Part shown: positions 18,498 to 26,806 of the stretch, piece by piece
How positions within the stretch are numbered: the first letter of the stretch is position 1
Layout of the letters: every line of letters starts with the position of its first letter
Assembly (NCBI RefSeq): GCF_003097135.1
Contig: NZ_QEQL01000008.1
Span: 124,001 to 188,000 of the forward strand
DNA length: 64,000 nt
Direction: 5' to 3'
DNA from: Pseudomonas sp. URIL14HWK12:I12
GTDB lineage: Bacteria; Pseudomonadota; Gammaproteobacteria; Pseudomonadales; Pseudomonadaceae
Program-made: the position numbers and the translations under genes
Notes under the pieces: model-generated
What the model saw: the letters and a program-made list of their open reading frames with translations, nothing else
Told to the model about the DNA's origin: nothing
The model's database searches: none

Positions 18498-19513
18498 GCG
18501 GCTTTCCTCTTCTCGGCGATTTTCCTGACCGCGGCTTCGATCTTCGCAGCATCGGGGATGTACAGGTCTTCCAGGGCGTCAGAGAAGGGCACTGGTGTAT
18601 GCGGCGCGGTGACCATTTCGATGGGCGCTTTGAGGAAGTCGAATGCCTTTTGCGCCGCCAGCGCGCTGATGTCGGTCGCGATCGAGCAACGTGGGTTGGC
18701 TTCGTCGATCACCACCAGCCGGCCGGTTTTCTCGACGCTCTCAAGGATGCTGTCTTCGTCCAGCGGGCTGGTGGTGCGCAGGTCCAGCACTTCGCAGCTG
18801 ATGCCCTGCCTGGCGAGGTTCGCGGCCGCGTCCATGGCCAAATGCACCATGCGCCCGTAGGTCACCAGGGTTACATCGTCGCCATCACGCAGGAAGTTGG
18901 CCTCGCCGAACGGGATGGTGTAGCTCTCTTCGGGCACCTCGCCCTGCAGGCTGTAGAGCAGTTTGTGTTCGCAGAAAATCACCGGGTCGTCGTCGCGAAT
19001 CGCCTGGATCAGCAGGCCTTTGGCTTCATAGGGCGAGGACGGGCACACCACCTTCAGGCCGGGAATGTGGGTCCAGAGCGAAGTCAGCATCTGCGAGTGC
19101 TGGGCCGCGGCGCGCAGGCCGGCACCGACCATGGTGCGCATCACGAAGGGCGTGCGCGCCTTGCCGCCGAACATGTAGCGAAATTTGGCGGCCTGGTTGA
19201 GGATCTGGTCCAGGCAGCAGCCGGCGAAGTCGACGAACATCAGCTCGCAGACCGGGCGCATGCCTTGGGTAGCGGCACCCACCGCTGCGCCGACATAGCC
19301 GATCTCTGAAAGCGGCGCATCGAGTACGCGGTCAGGAAACTGCGGGTACAGGCCCTTGGTCACGCCCAGCACGCCGCCCCAGGCATCTTGCTCGCCCGGT
19401 GCACCGGCCCCGCCAGCGACGTCTTCGCCGATGATGAACACACTTTCGTCACGGCGCATTTCCTGCGCCAGGGCTTCGTTGATCGCTTGTTGATAGCTGA
19501 TTTTGCGAGCCAT
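18494..19513 (-). CDS. acoB: Acetoin dehydrogenase E1 beta subunit
   Basis: This 339-residue transketolase-like beta subunit pairs with AcoA to make the thiamine-diphosphate E1 enzyme, which cleaves acetoin into an acetyl unit plus acetaldehyde. It begins ARKISYQQAINEALAQEMRRDESVFIIGEDV and has the family features VLDAPLSEIGYVGAAVGAA, GMRPVCELMFVDF, HSQMLTSLW and the C-terminal domain VTYGRMVHLA through RTTSPLDEDSI. It overlaps acoC by four bases and follows acoA by 24 bases. Confidence 0.95.
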   Translation of the reverse strand: MARKISYQQAINEALAQEMRRDESVFIIGEDVAGGAGAPGEQDAWGGVLGVTKGLYPQFPDRVLDAPLSEIGYVGAAVGAATQGMRPVCELMFVDFAGCCLDQILNQAAKFRYMFGGKARTPFVMRTMVGAGLRAAAQHSQMLTSLWTHIPGLKVVCPSSPYEAKGLLIQAIRDDDPVIFCEHKLLYSLQGEVPEESYTIPFGEANFLRDGDDVTLVTYGRMVHLAMDAAANLARQGISCEVLDLRTTSPLDEDSILESVEKTGRLVVIDEANPRCSIATDISALAAQKAFDFLKAPIEMVTAPHTPVPFSDALEDLYIPDAAKIEAAVRKIAEKRKAA

Positions 19514-19537
19514 GAGGGTTCTCCTTATTCTGGGCAG

Positions 19538-20515
19538 TCAGGCGTAGGCGACGTAGACGTCGGTGAGCAGGTCGGCGGCGGTGGGCTTGGGGTCGGCCTT
19601 GGCGCGGCGTACCGCGTCCTCGATCAGTTGCTCGACTTCCTGATCGATCTGGTCCAGCTGTGAGGCCTCAAGCTGGCCGGCGCGGGTGGTTCGCTCGCGG
19701 AACTGCATCAGGCAGTCGCGGGTGTCGCGAATGTTCTTCACTTCGTCCGGCGCTCGGTAGGTTTGCGCGTCGCCTTCGAAGTGGCCGTAGTAACGGCTGA
19801 GCTTGACCTCGATGAGGCTGGGGCCCTCGCCGGCCCGAGCACGGCTGATGGCCTCGCTGGCGGCTTGCTCGACGGCGAAGAAATCGAACCCGTCGACCGT
19901 GACCCCAGGCATGCCGAAGCCTATGGCGCGGTCGGCGATGTGATCGCAGGCCACCGACCACTTCGATGCCGTGGCTTCGGCATAGCCGTTGTTCTCGGCA
20001 ATGAACAGGCAGGGCAGGTTCATGACCGAGGCCAGGTTCATGGCCTCGAACACGGCACCTTCGTTGGAGCCGCCGTCGCCGAAAAACACCACGGCCACGC
20101 GCCCGTTCTTCTTCAGCTTGGCCGCCAGCGCCGCACCCGCAGCCAGCGGGGCACCAGCGCCGACGATGCCATTGGCACCGAGCATGCCCTTGTCGAGGTC
20201 GGCGATGTGCATCGAACCGCCCTTGCCACCGCATACGCCAGTCTTCTTGCCGTAGATCTCGGCCATCATCCCGTACACGTCCACGCCTTTGGCGATGCAG
20301 TGCCCATGGCCGCGGTGATTGGAAGCGATGCAGTCTTCATCGTCCAAGTGGGCCATTACGCCGGCAGCGGACGCTTCTTCGCCGGCGTACAGGTGTACGA
20401 AACCCGGGATCTCGCCCGTGGCGAACTCGGTATGCAGGCGTTCTTCGAAGGTGCGGATGGTGCGCATCACCTTGTAGGCGTGCAGCAGTTGTTCTCGGTT
20501 CAGTGGGTTGGCCAT
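19538..20515 (-). CDS. acoA: Acetoin dehydrogenase E1 alpha subunit (thiamine diphosphate-binding)
   Basis: This 325-residue E1 alpha subunit has the thiamine-diphosphate motif: GDGGSNEGAVFEAMNLASVM followed by the NN pair in FIAENNGYA. GHGHCIAKGVDVYGMMAEIYG and GGKGGSMHIADLDKGMLGANGI are typical of acetoin and pyruvate E1 alpha chains. I chose the ATG at 20515 (MANPLNREQLLHAYKVMRTIRTFEERLH) because CAGGAG lies 9 bases before it; a longer open frame upstream runs through the promoter. It is the first gene of the operon and is read from the sigma-54 promoter at 20559-20573. No acoX gene lies upstream, unlike what I recall of KT2440. Confidence 0.95.
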   Translation of the reverse strand: MANPLNREQLLHAYKVMRTIRTFEERLHTEFATGEIPGFVHLYAGEEASAAGVMAHLDDEDCIASNHRGHGHCIAKGVDVYGMMAEIYGKKTGVCGGKGGSMHIADLDKGMLGANGIVGAGAPLAAGAALAAKLKKNGRVAVVFFGDGGSNEGAVFEAMNLASVMNLPCLFIAENNGYAEATASKWSVACDHIADRAIGFGMPGVTVDGFDFFAVEQAASEAISRARAGEGPSLIEVKLSRYYGHFEGDAQTYRAPDEVKNIRDTRDCLMQFRERTTRAGQLEASQLDQIDQEVEQLIEDAVRRAKADPKPTAADLLTDVYVAYA

Positions 20516-20558
20516 CTTGTTGTTCTCCTGGTAGGGCTTGGTGCTGCCGGGTACAGGA

Positions 20559-20573
20559 GCAATAGCGGTGCCA
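20559..20573 (-). promoter_or_regulatory. Sigma-54 promoter of acoABC-bdhA
   Basis: Read on the minus strand the sequence is TGGCAC, five bases, TTGC, a consensus -24/-12 sigma-54 (RpoN) element. It lies 44 bases before the acoA ATG, so initiation would be around 20547. The divergent acoR encodes a sigma-54 activator, which makes the call strong. Confidence 0.88.
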
Positions 20574-20670
20574 ATCTTCTGTGTGGGCCGTTGCAGAGCG
20601 GTTCCCTGCGCCAGGCCCATGCTTCGGTGAGACGCAGCGTGCCGCAAGAGGAGCCGCAGGCCAGAGACGC

Positions 20671-20687
20671 TGAGACAACCCGTCTCA
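20671..20687. promoter_or_regulatory. Candidate AcoR enhancer site
   Basis: TGAGAC and GTCTCA form a perfect inverted repeat around AACCC. It lies ~105 bases upstream of the -24 element, the usual distance for a sigma-54 activator. A further half-site GTGAGAC lies at 20627-20633. AcoR binding is an inference from position and symmetry. Confidence 0.5.
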
Positions 20688-20711
20688 ACCTGGCCGGCTG
20701 GCGGCAAGCGG

Positions 20712-20740
20712 TTGTCGAAACCTCGCGGCAGCGCTATAGA
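20712..20740 (+). promoter_or_regulatory. Candidate sigma-70 promoter for acoR
   Basis: TTGTCG (20712-20717) and TATAGA (20735-20740) are separated by 17 bases and lie 38 bases before the acoR ATG. Four of six bases match consensus in each box. The proximity to the candidate enhancer at 20671 would allow autoregulation. Confidence 0.45.
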
Positions 20741-20778
20741 GAGGGCACAACAATAAATAGCCAGAGACGGAGGGCCTG

Positions 20779-22644
20779 ATGCTTGCCGCACACTCCAGGG
20801 CTCATGTAGACGCGGTCAGCCGCGTGCTGCGCAATGCCGGCCGCCAAAGCGCGCTGCCGGTGCCCCACCTGATCGTCGACTCCTGGCGGCGGTCGATGGA
20901 GCAACATCATCTGGACCCAGCCTCGCTTCAGGGGCCGCGTATCCTTTCGCAAAGAATGCTCGACGAATGCCGAGAGCGCTCGGAGCTGTTTCTGCGCATC
21001 GCACGCGAAGAAGTGGCTCACCTGCACGCTCAGGTGCGTGGTGCGGACTACTGCGTGATGCTCACTGACGCGCAGGGCAATACCATCGATTACCAGGTGG
21101 AGTCGGCCATCAGAGGTGACTGCCGCCGTGCCGGCCTCTACCTGGGCACCTGTTGGGACGAAGGCGAGGAGGGAACCTGTGGCGTGGCGGCGGTGCTGAC
21201 CAACCGGGTTGCCGCCACGGTACACAAGCGCGATCACTTTCGCGCGGCGTTCATTGGCCTGACGTGCTCGGCCGCGCCTGTGTTCGACCCCCAGGGCGAG
21301 CTGCTCGGCGTGCTGGATGCCTCCGCCCTGCAAGCCCCAGACGACCGCCGCAGCCAGGTGTTGATTGCGCAGATGGTCGCCCAAAGCGCCCGGCGTATCG
21401 AAAACGCCTTTTTCATGCACAGTGCCCAAGGCCAATGGATGCTGCGGGCTCACAGCGCGCCGGGGTATGTCGACAGCCAGCCTGACGTTTTGATGGCCTG
21501 GGACACTGACGGCCACCTCACCGCCCTCAACAGCGGCGCCCGGGAGGTGTTGGCCAGGCGGTTGGGGCAAGTGCCTGCGCACGTGGGGGCTCTGTTCGAC
21601 ATGGAGCAGCTCAGTGCCCTGGCGGACGAGTCTGCCCAGCCACTGGCCTGGGCTGGCGGGCAGCCGCTGCATGTGCGGGTGAGCTCGCCACGCCGGCGCC
21701 CTTTGGCGAAAGCTGCCGGGCAGCCCCGGGCGGATGTGCGCATCACCGACCAATTGCGCCTGGCCGTGAGGGTCAAGGACTGCAACTTGCCCGTGTTGGT
21801 GCAAGGCGAGACCGGCGCCGGCAAGGAAGTGTTCGCTCGCCAGGTGCATGAGCTCAGCGCTCGCCGCGCAGGGCCTTTCGTGGCCCTCAATTGCGCTGCG
21901 ATCCCCGAAACCCTGATCGAAAGCGAGCTGTTCGGCTATACCGCGGGCGCCTTTACCGGTGCCGCGGCCAAAGGCATGCGCGGGCTCTTGCAGCAGGCCG
22001 ACGGAGGCACGCTGTTTCTCGATGAGATCGGCGACATGCCGCTGGGCCTGCAGACGCGGCTGTTGCGGGTGCTGGCCGAAGGCGAAATCGCGCCGCTGGG
22101 TGCGGCGCAGCGCTTGCAGGTGGACCTGCAAGTGATGTGCGCCACGCACAGAGACCTGGCCAGCCTTGTGGCAGAAGGAAGTTTTCGCGAAGACCTGTAC
22201 TTTCGCCTGGGCAACGCGCGTTTCGAACTCCCACCGTTGCGTGAGCGCAGCGACCGCCTCGCGCTGATCAACCAAATGTTGGCTGAAGAGGCCAAGGCCT
22301 GTGGGGTGATCACTCAGCTCAGCACCGCAGCCCTTGAGTGCCTGTTGGGCTATCGCTGGCCGGGTAATCTTCGCCAGCTGCGGCAGGTGCTGCGCTACGC
22401 CTGCGCGGTGTGCGGCGGCTCGACCATACAGTTGGCGGACCTGCCAACCGAGGTGCGAGGGTGCTCGCGGCCGCAGGCTCAGAGCCCGGTGGCCGACCCG
22501 CAGCGGCAACGGCTGCTCGATGCCTTGGTGCAGCACCGTTGGAAGCCGGCAGAGGCTGCGCATGCCCTGGGGATTTCACGGGCGACCTTGTATCGGCGGG
22601 TGAACGAGCATGGGATCGATATGCCGGGCAAACGGCGACTGTAG
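20779..22644 (+). CDS. acoR: AcoR, sigma-54-dependent activator of acetoin catabolism
   Basis: This 621-residue activator has an N-terminal GAF-type sensor region (about 50-230; [21 protein letters not shown]), a PAS-like stretch (about 235-310) and a AAA+ domain. The AAA+ domain has GETGAGKE (Walker A, ~343), GAFTGA (~389, sigma-54 contact loop), [12 protein letters not shown] (Walker B) and an arginine-finger region LRERSDR. A Fis-type helix-turn-helix ends the protein ([20 protein letters not shown]). It is divergent from acoA and should activate the sigma-54 promoter in response to acetoin. A terminator follows its stop. Confidence 0.93.
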   Translation: MLAAHSRAHVDAVSRVLRNAGRQSALPVPHLIVDSWRRSMEQHHLDPASLQGPRILSQRMLDECRERSELFLRIAREEVAHLHAQVRGADYCVMLTDAQGNTIDYQVESAIRGDCRRAGLYLGTCWDEGEEGTCGVAAVLTNRVAATVHKRDHFRAAFIGLTCSAAPVFDPQGELLGVLDASALQAPDDRRSQVLIAQMVAQSARRIENAFFMHSAQGQWMLRAHSAPGYVDSQPDVLMAWDTDGHLTALNSGAREVLARRLGQVPAHVGALFDMEQLSALADESAQPLAWAGGQPLHVRVSSPRRRPLAKAAGQPRADVRITDQLRLAVRVKDCNLPVLVQGETGAGKEVFARQVHELSARRAGPFVALNCAAIPETLIESELFGYTAGAFTGAAAKGMRGLLQQADGGTLFLDEIGDMPLGLQTRLLRVLAEGEIAPLGAAQRLQVDLQVMCATHRDLASLVAEGSFREDLYFRLGNARFELPPLRERSDRLALINQMLAEEAKACGVITQLSTAALECLLGYRWPGNLRQLRQVLRYACAVCGGSTIQLADLPTEVRGCSRPQAQSPVADPQRQRLLDALVQHRWKPAEAAHALGISRATLYRRVNEHGIDMPGKRRL

Positions 22645-22673
22645 GCAAGCCGGGCCGCCGGCCTGAAAACAAC

Positions 22674-22704
22674 AAACCCCGGCTGCTCGCGCTGACCGGG
22701 GTTT
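22674..22704. terminator. Bidirectional rho-independent terminator between acoR and accC
   Basis: AAACCCCGG (22674-22682) pairs with CCGGGGTTT (22696-22704). T-rich sequence follows on both strands (TTTGCTTTC on plus, GTTTGTTGTTTT on minus). It separates the convergent acoR and accC transcripts. Confidence 0.8.
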
Positions 22705-22724
22705 GCTTTCACTCAACTACCGCC

Positions 22725-24080
22725 TTACTTGGCTGCTTTCATTTCTTCCAGCAGGTGCTCGAGGTAGTGAATGTTCACGCCGCCCTTGCAGAAGCCAGGG
22801 TCGCGAGTGAGGTCGCGGTGCAGCGGGATGTTGGTCTTGATCCCGTCTACCACGATCTCATCCAGCGCATTGCGCATGCGCGCCATGGCTTCGTCACGGC
22901 TGTTGCCCCAGACGATCAGCTTGCCGATCAGCGAGTCGTAGTTCGGCGGAACTGCATAGCCGCTGTACAGGTGCGAATCTACCCGCACTCCATTGCCGCC
23001 AGGCGCGTGAAAGTGCTTCACGGTGCCCGGGCTGGGGATGAAGGTACGTGGGTCTTCGGCGTTGATCCGGCATTCCAGGGCGTGGCCACGGAAGGTGACC
23101 TGCTCTTGGGTGAACGAGAGCTTGTTGCCGGCGGCGATGCTGAGCATCTCCTTGACGATGTCGATGCCGGTGATTTCTTCGGACACCGGATGCTCCACCT
23201 GCACGCGGGTGTTCATCTCGATGAAGTAGAAACTGCCGTTCTCGTACAGGAACTCGAAGGTGCCCGCGCCGCGGTAGCCGATTTCGATGCAAGCCTGCAC
23301 GCAACGCGCGAAGACTTCCTGGCGAGCCTTCTCGTCGATGCCCGGGGCTGGCGCTTCTTCCAGCACCTTCTGGTGGCGGCGCTGCAACGAACAGTCGCGG
23401 TCGCCCAGGTGCACGGCATTGCCCTGGCCATCGGAGAGCACCTGCACTTCCACGTGACGTGGGTTGGTCAGGAATTTCTCCAGGTACACCATCGGGTTGC
23501 CGAACGCCGCACCGGCTTCGTTGCGGGTCAGCTTGGCCGAAGAGATGAGGTCTTCTTCCTTGTGAACCACGCGCATCCCGCGACCACCACCGCCGCCAGC
23601 GGCCTTGATGATGACCGGGTAACCCACTTCACGGGCGATGCGCAGTGCTTCGGCTTCGTCTTCGGGCAGCGGGCCGTCGGACCCCGGCACGGTAGGCACG
23701 CCCGCGGCTTTCATGGCGTCCTTGGCCGATACCTTGTCGCCCATCAGGCGAATGGTGTCGGCTTTCGGGCCAATGAAGGCGAAACCGGACTTCTCTACTT
23801 GCTCGGCGAAGTCGGCGTTTTCGGCCAGGAAACCGTAACCGGGGTGGATGGCTGTGGCGCCAGTCACTTCGGCTGCGGCGATGATGGCCGGGATGTGCAG
23901 GTAGGAACGTGGCGAGGGCGCCGGGCCGATGCAGACCGACTCGTCGGCCAGGCCCAGGTGCATCAGCTCGCGGTCAGCCGTGGAATACACGGCCACGGTC
24001 TTGATGCCCAGCTCTTTGCAGGCACGCAGGATCCGCAGGGCGATCTCACCGCGGTTGGCGATAAGTACTTTTTCCAACAT
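22725..24080 (-). CDS. accC: Acetyl-CoA carboxylase biotin carboxylase subunit
   Basis: AccC carboxylates biotin on AccB with ATP and bicarbonate, the first step of fatty-acid synthesis. The 451-residue protein starts [26 protein letters not shown]. It has the ATP-grasp glycine loop ([14 protein letters not shown]), [24 protein letters not shown], and [14 protein letters not shown] with the catalytic arginine region. The ATG at 24080 follows GGGAGAGCC. accB lies 17 bases upstream. Confidence 0.96.
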   Translation of the reverse strand: MLEKVLIANRGEIALRILRACKELGIKTVAVYSTADRELMHLGLADESVCIGPAPSPRSYLHIPAIIAAAEVTGATAIHPGYGFLAENADFAEQVEKSGFAFIGPKADTIRLMGDKVSAKDAMKAAGVPTVPGSDGPLPEDEAEALRIAREVGYPVIIKAAGGGGGRGMRVVHKEEDLISSAKLTRNEAGAAFGNPMVYLEKFLTNPRHVEVQVLSDGQGNAVHLGDRDCSLQRRHQKVLEEAPAPGIDEKARQEVFARCVQACIEIGYRGAGTFEFLYENGSFYFIEMNTRVQVEHPVSEEITGIDIVKEMLSIAAGNKLSFTQEQVTFRGHALECRINAEDPRTFIPSPGTVKHFHAPGGNGVRVDSHLYSGYAVPPNYDSLIGKLIVWGNSRDEAMARMRNALDEIVVDGIKTNIPLHRDLTRDPGFCKGGVNIHYLEHLLEEMKAAK

Positions 24081-24097
24081 CGCAGGCTCTCCCTTCG

Positions 24098-24550
24098 TCA
24101 AACGATGGTGAACAGCGGCTGATCGAACTCGACCGGCTGGCCGTCTTCCACCAGGATCGACTCGATGGTGCCGCTGGTTTCAGCTTCGATGTGGTTCATC
24201 ATCTTCATGGCTTCGACGATGCACAGAGTGTCGCCTTTCTTAACGACCTGGCCGACTTCCGCGAAGTTTGGCGAGGTGGGCGAAGGCTTGCGATAGAAGG
24301 TACCGACCATCGGCGAGCGGGCAACGGTGCCGTTGAGCTTGGGTGCGGCCGGGGCTGCATCGGCAACGGGGGCAGCGGCAACCGGTGCGGCTACAGGCGC
24401 GGGAGCCGGAGCCGGTGCGTAGAACTGCTGTGCAGGGGCCTTGCTGTGGCGGCTGATCCGTACGGACTCTTCGCCTTCCTTGATTTCCAGTTCGTCGATG
24501 CCGGACTCTTCCAGCAGCTCGATCAGTTTCTTGACTTTACGAATATCCAT
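24098..24550 (-). CDS. accB: Biotin carboxyl carrier protein of acetyl-CoA carboxylase
   Basis: The 150-residue carrier is biotinylated at K116 in EAMKM and carries carboxyl groups between AccC and the transferase. It has the usual N-terminal helix ([22 protein letters not shown]), an alanine/proline linker (about 40-72) and a C-terminal biotinyl domain. It is the first gene of accBC. In P. aeruginosa aroQ1 sits directly upstream; here that place is a 408-base non-coding stretch. Confidence 0.96.
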   Translation of the reverse strand: MDIRKVKKLIELLEESGIDELEIKEGEESVRISRHSKAPAQQFYAPAPAPAPVAAPVAAAPVADAAPAAPKLNGTVARSPMVGTFYRKPSPTSPNFAEVGQVVKKGDTLCIVEAMKMMNHIEAETSGTIESILVEDGQPVEFDQPLFTIV

Positions 24551-24958
24551 TAATCATCAACTCCCAAGGATGTTCAGGGGTTTCAAGGCAGACTATGCAA
24601 GCCATTGCGTTCGGCCCAGGGTGTGGGCCGATGGCCGCCGCTCGGCCTGGTGGGGCTCATTGGCAGCGGCCAGAGTGTCTGTGAATGCTCAAGGTGAAAA
24701 ACGCGCATCGAACAGTGGGATGCTCAACGGCGCAGGCACGTCACGTTTGTGAACGGATCACGGTGTGAAAACCGGCGCGAGGTCGTGGGCATGGCGTTCC
24801 CTGGGTTCTGATTATTGTTCGACGGCGGCGACTATGCCGGAAAGCCGGGCCTTTTGTCCAGTTAGCCGCAGTACCCGGCAAGTTGGGCGAAAATAGATGA
24901 CTAATCGTCGGCGCATGGTCACGAAGTGGCGAAATGCTGCTGTAGAGGGATATAGCGG
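24551..24958. other. 408-base gap between dsbD and accB
   Basis: I find no convincing gene. No AroQ sequence (the type II dehydroquinase usually found here) is readable in any frame. A 34-codon minus-strand frame from 24915 has no ribosome site and is not supported. The stretch presumably holds the accBC promoter and leader. It is more A+T-rich near 24890-24955. Confidence 0.6.
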
Positions 24959-26734
24959 CTATTGCACAGCGCCATCGGGAATCTTCCCTGCAAGATCGGC
25001 GGCGTTGATTTCGCCTACCACCCGGGCGGCCCGCAGTTCGTCGCCGGAAGCGGCAAAGAACTGGATCGCGGGTGGCCCGAACAGCCCGTAGCGATCCATC
25101 ACTGCCCGCTGCTCGGCGTTGCTTTCGGTCACATCGAAGCGCAGGCGTTCAAAGCCTGTGAGCTTTGCCTGCACCTGCGCGTCAGGCAGCACCTGATGCT
25201 CGATCACCTTGCAGCTGATGCACCAGTCGGCGTACCAGTCGAGCACCACGGGCTTGCCAGCGCTGCGGGCTTCGGCCAGGGCGTCGTCCAGCGCTCGTGC
25301 GGTGGTGAGAGTGCGCCAGGCACCGGCCTGCGGACCGGCTACCGCTGGGCTGCCCACCGGGGGCAGCGGTTGCAGTGGATTACCTTCGCCCCGCAATGCA
25401 CCGAACCAGCAAACCAGCCCATAGCACAGCAAAAACAGCCCCAGCAGTTGTGCCAGCCGCTGCCGAGGCGCCTTGGGCACGAACTCGAGCGCGCCCAGGA
25501 ACAGCCCGCAGCCGGCCGCCAGCGCGCCGGCCAGCAGCAGGGTCACCTGGCCAGGCAGCACCCGCTCCAGCAGTGAGATCGCCACACCCAGAAGCAGCAC
25601 GCCCACCGCTGCCTTCACGGTGTTCATCCAAGCGCCGCTGCGCGGTAGCAGGGCTGCGCCGCCGGTGCCTACTACCAGCAGCGGCAAACCCATTCCCAAG
25701 CCCAGGGCGAACAGTTTCAAGCCCCCGCCCAACGCGTCACCACTGGCGCTGATGTAAAGCAAGGCCCCCGCCAATGGCGCGGAAACACAAGGGGAGACCA
25801 GCAGGCTGGACAGCACGCCCAACGTGGCCGCGCCCAGTATCGACCCGCCCTGCGTACGGTTGGCCACCGCATCGAGGCGGTTGCTGAGGAATCTCGGCAG
25901 GCGAAGCTCGAATAGCCCGAACATCGCCAGGGCGAAGACCACGAAGAACAGCGCGAAGGGCACCAGCACCCAAGGCGATTGCAGGCGCGCCTGCAGATTC
26001 AGGCTGGCGCCGAACACCCCGATGAGCGCACCCAGCACCGCGAAGCACGCCGCCATTGGCAGCACGTAGGCCAGTGACAAGGTGAACCCGCGCACGCCGC
26101 CTGCCTGGCCACGCAGCACCACCCCCGAAAGGATCGGCAGCATTGGCAGCACGCAGGGGGTGAAGGTCAGGCCAAGGCCGGCCAGGAAATACAGGGCAAT
26201 CTGCGCCCAGCTCAAGGTAGAGGAGGGCGCAGGTGCCACCGAACTGGCGCTGCTGGGCGGCGCGGCCCCGGGCACAGCGGCAATGGCCAGGCGCTGGGTT
26301 TCCGGTGGGTAGCACAGGCCTTTGTCGGCACAGCCCTGGTAGGTCACCAACAAGTTGAAAGCACCGTTGGCTGCTGCCGGCCGGGGCAGGGTGACATCGA
26401 CGATGTTGTGGTACACCTCGACCTCGCCGAAATACTCGTCGTGTTTTTTCTCGCCTTCCGGAAACTGTGGCTGCCCGAGAACCACGGCGGCAGGTTCGGC
26501 CTTGAACGCGAACTTCTGGCGATAGAGGTAGTAGCCCTCGGCGGCCACAAAGCGCAGGGTGATCTGCTCGGGAGGGCTGTCGGCCTGGCTCAGCTGGAAC
26601 GCCTCGCGCACCGGCAGAAAGTCGCTGCTGTTGTCGAGCGGAGCGCCGAGCCCCGCGTTCGGGCGGCTGCCGAATACGTCGGCAGCGACGGGCAGGGCAA
26701 GGCAGAGCAGAATAAACAAGATAAAACGACGCAT
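24959..26734 (-). CDS. dsbD: Thiol:disulfide interchange protein DsbD (DipZ)
   Basis: DsbD moves electrons from cytoplasmic thioredoxin across the inner membrane to periplasmic proteins. The 591-residue protein has a signal peptide (RRFILFILLCLALPVAA), a periplasmic alpha domain with the cysteine pair in YQGCADKGLCYPP, and eight membrane segments with the paired cysteines in LTFTPCVLPMLP and LVSPCVSAP. A C-terminal thioredoxin-like gamma domain carries DWYADWCISCKVIEH. I took the ATG at 26734 since it begins the signal peptide; an ATG seven codons upstream also exists. Its position near accB is conserved in Pseudomonas. Confidence 0.94.
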   Translation of the reverse strand: MRRFILFILLCLALPVAADVFGSRPNAGLGAPLDNSSDFLPVREAFQLSQADSPPEQITLRFVAAEGYYLYRQKFAFKAEPAAVVLGQPQFPEGEKKHDEYFGEVEVYHNIVDVTLPRPAAANGAFNLLVTYQGCADKGLCYPPETQRLAIAAVPGAAPPSSASSVAPAPSSTLSWAQIALYFLAGLGLTFTPCVLPMLPILSGVVLRGQAGGVRGFTLSLAYVLPMAACFAVLGALIGVFGASLNLQARLQSPWVLVPFALFFVVFALAMFGLFELRLPRFLSNRLDAVANRTQGGSILGAATLGVLSSLLVSPCVSAPLAGALLYISASGDALGGGLKLFALGLGMGLPLLVVGTGGAALLPRSGAWMNTVKAAVGVLLLGVAISLLERVLPGQVTLLLAGALAAGCGLFLGALEFVPKAPRQRLAQLLGLFLLCYGLVCWFGALRGEGNPLQPLPPVGSPAVAGPQAGAWRTLTTARALDDALAEARSAGKPVVLDWYADWCISCKVIEHQVLPDAQVQAKLTGFERLRFDVTESNAEQRAVMDRYGLFGPPAIQFFAASGDELRAARVVGEINAADLAGKIPDGAVQ

Positions 26735-26806
26735 GGCACTCTCACGGCAAATCACTGCGGCCGATCATACCTGCTGTATCTATAACTGCCGATTAAGGCG
26801 CTCGGT

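Noticed and set aside
20734-22563. 609-codon minus-strand open frame over acoR
   Set aside because: Antisense to the sigma-54 activator, whose domains are unmistakable.
22410-24122. 570-codon plus-strand open frame over the acoR end and accC
   Set aside because: Runs across the terminator and antisense to AccC; no family features.
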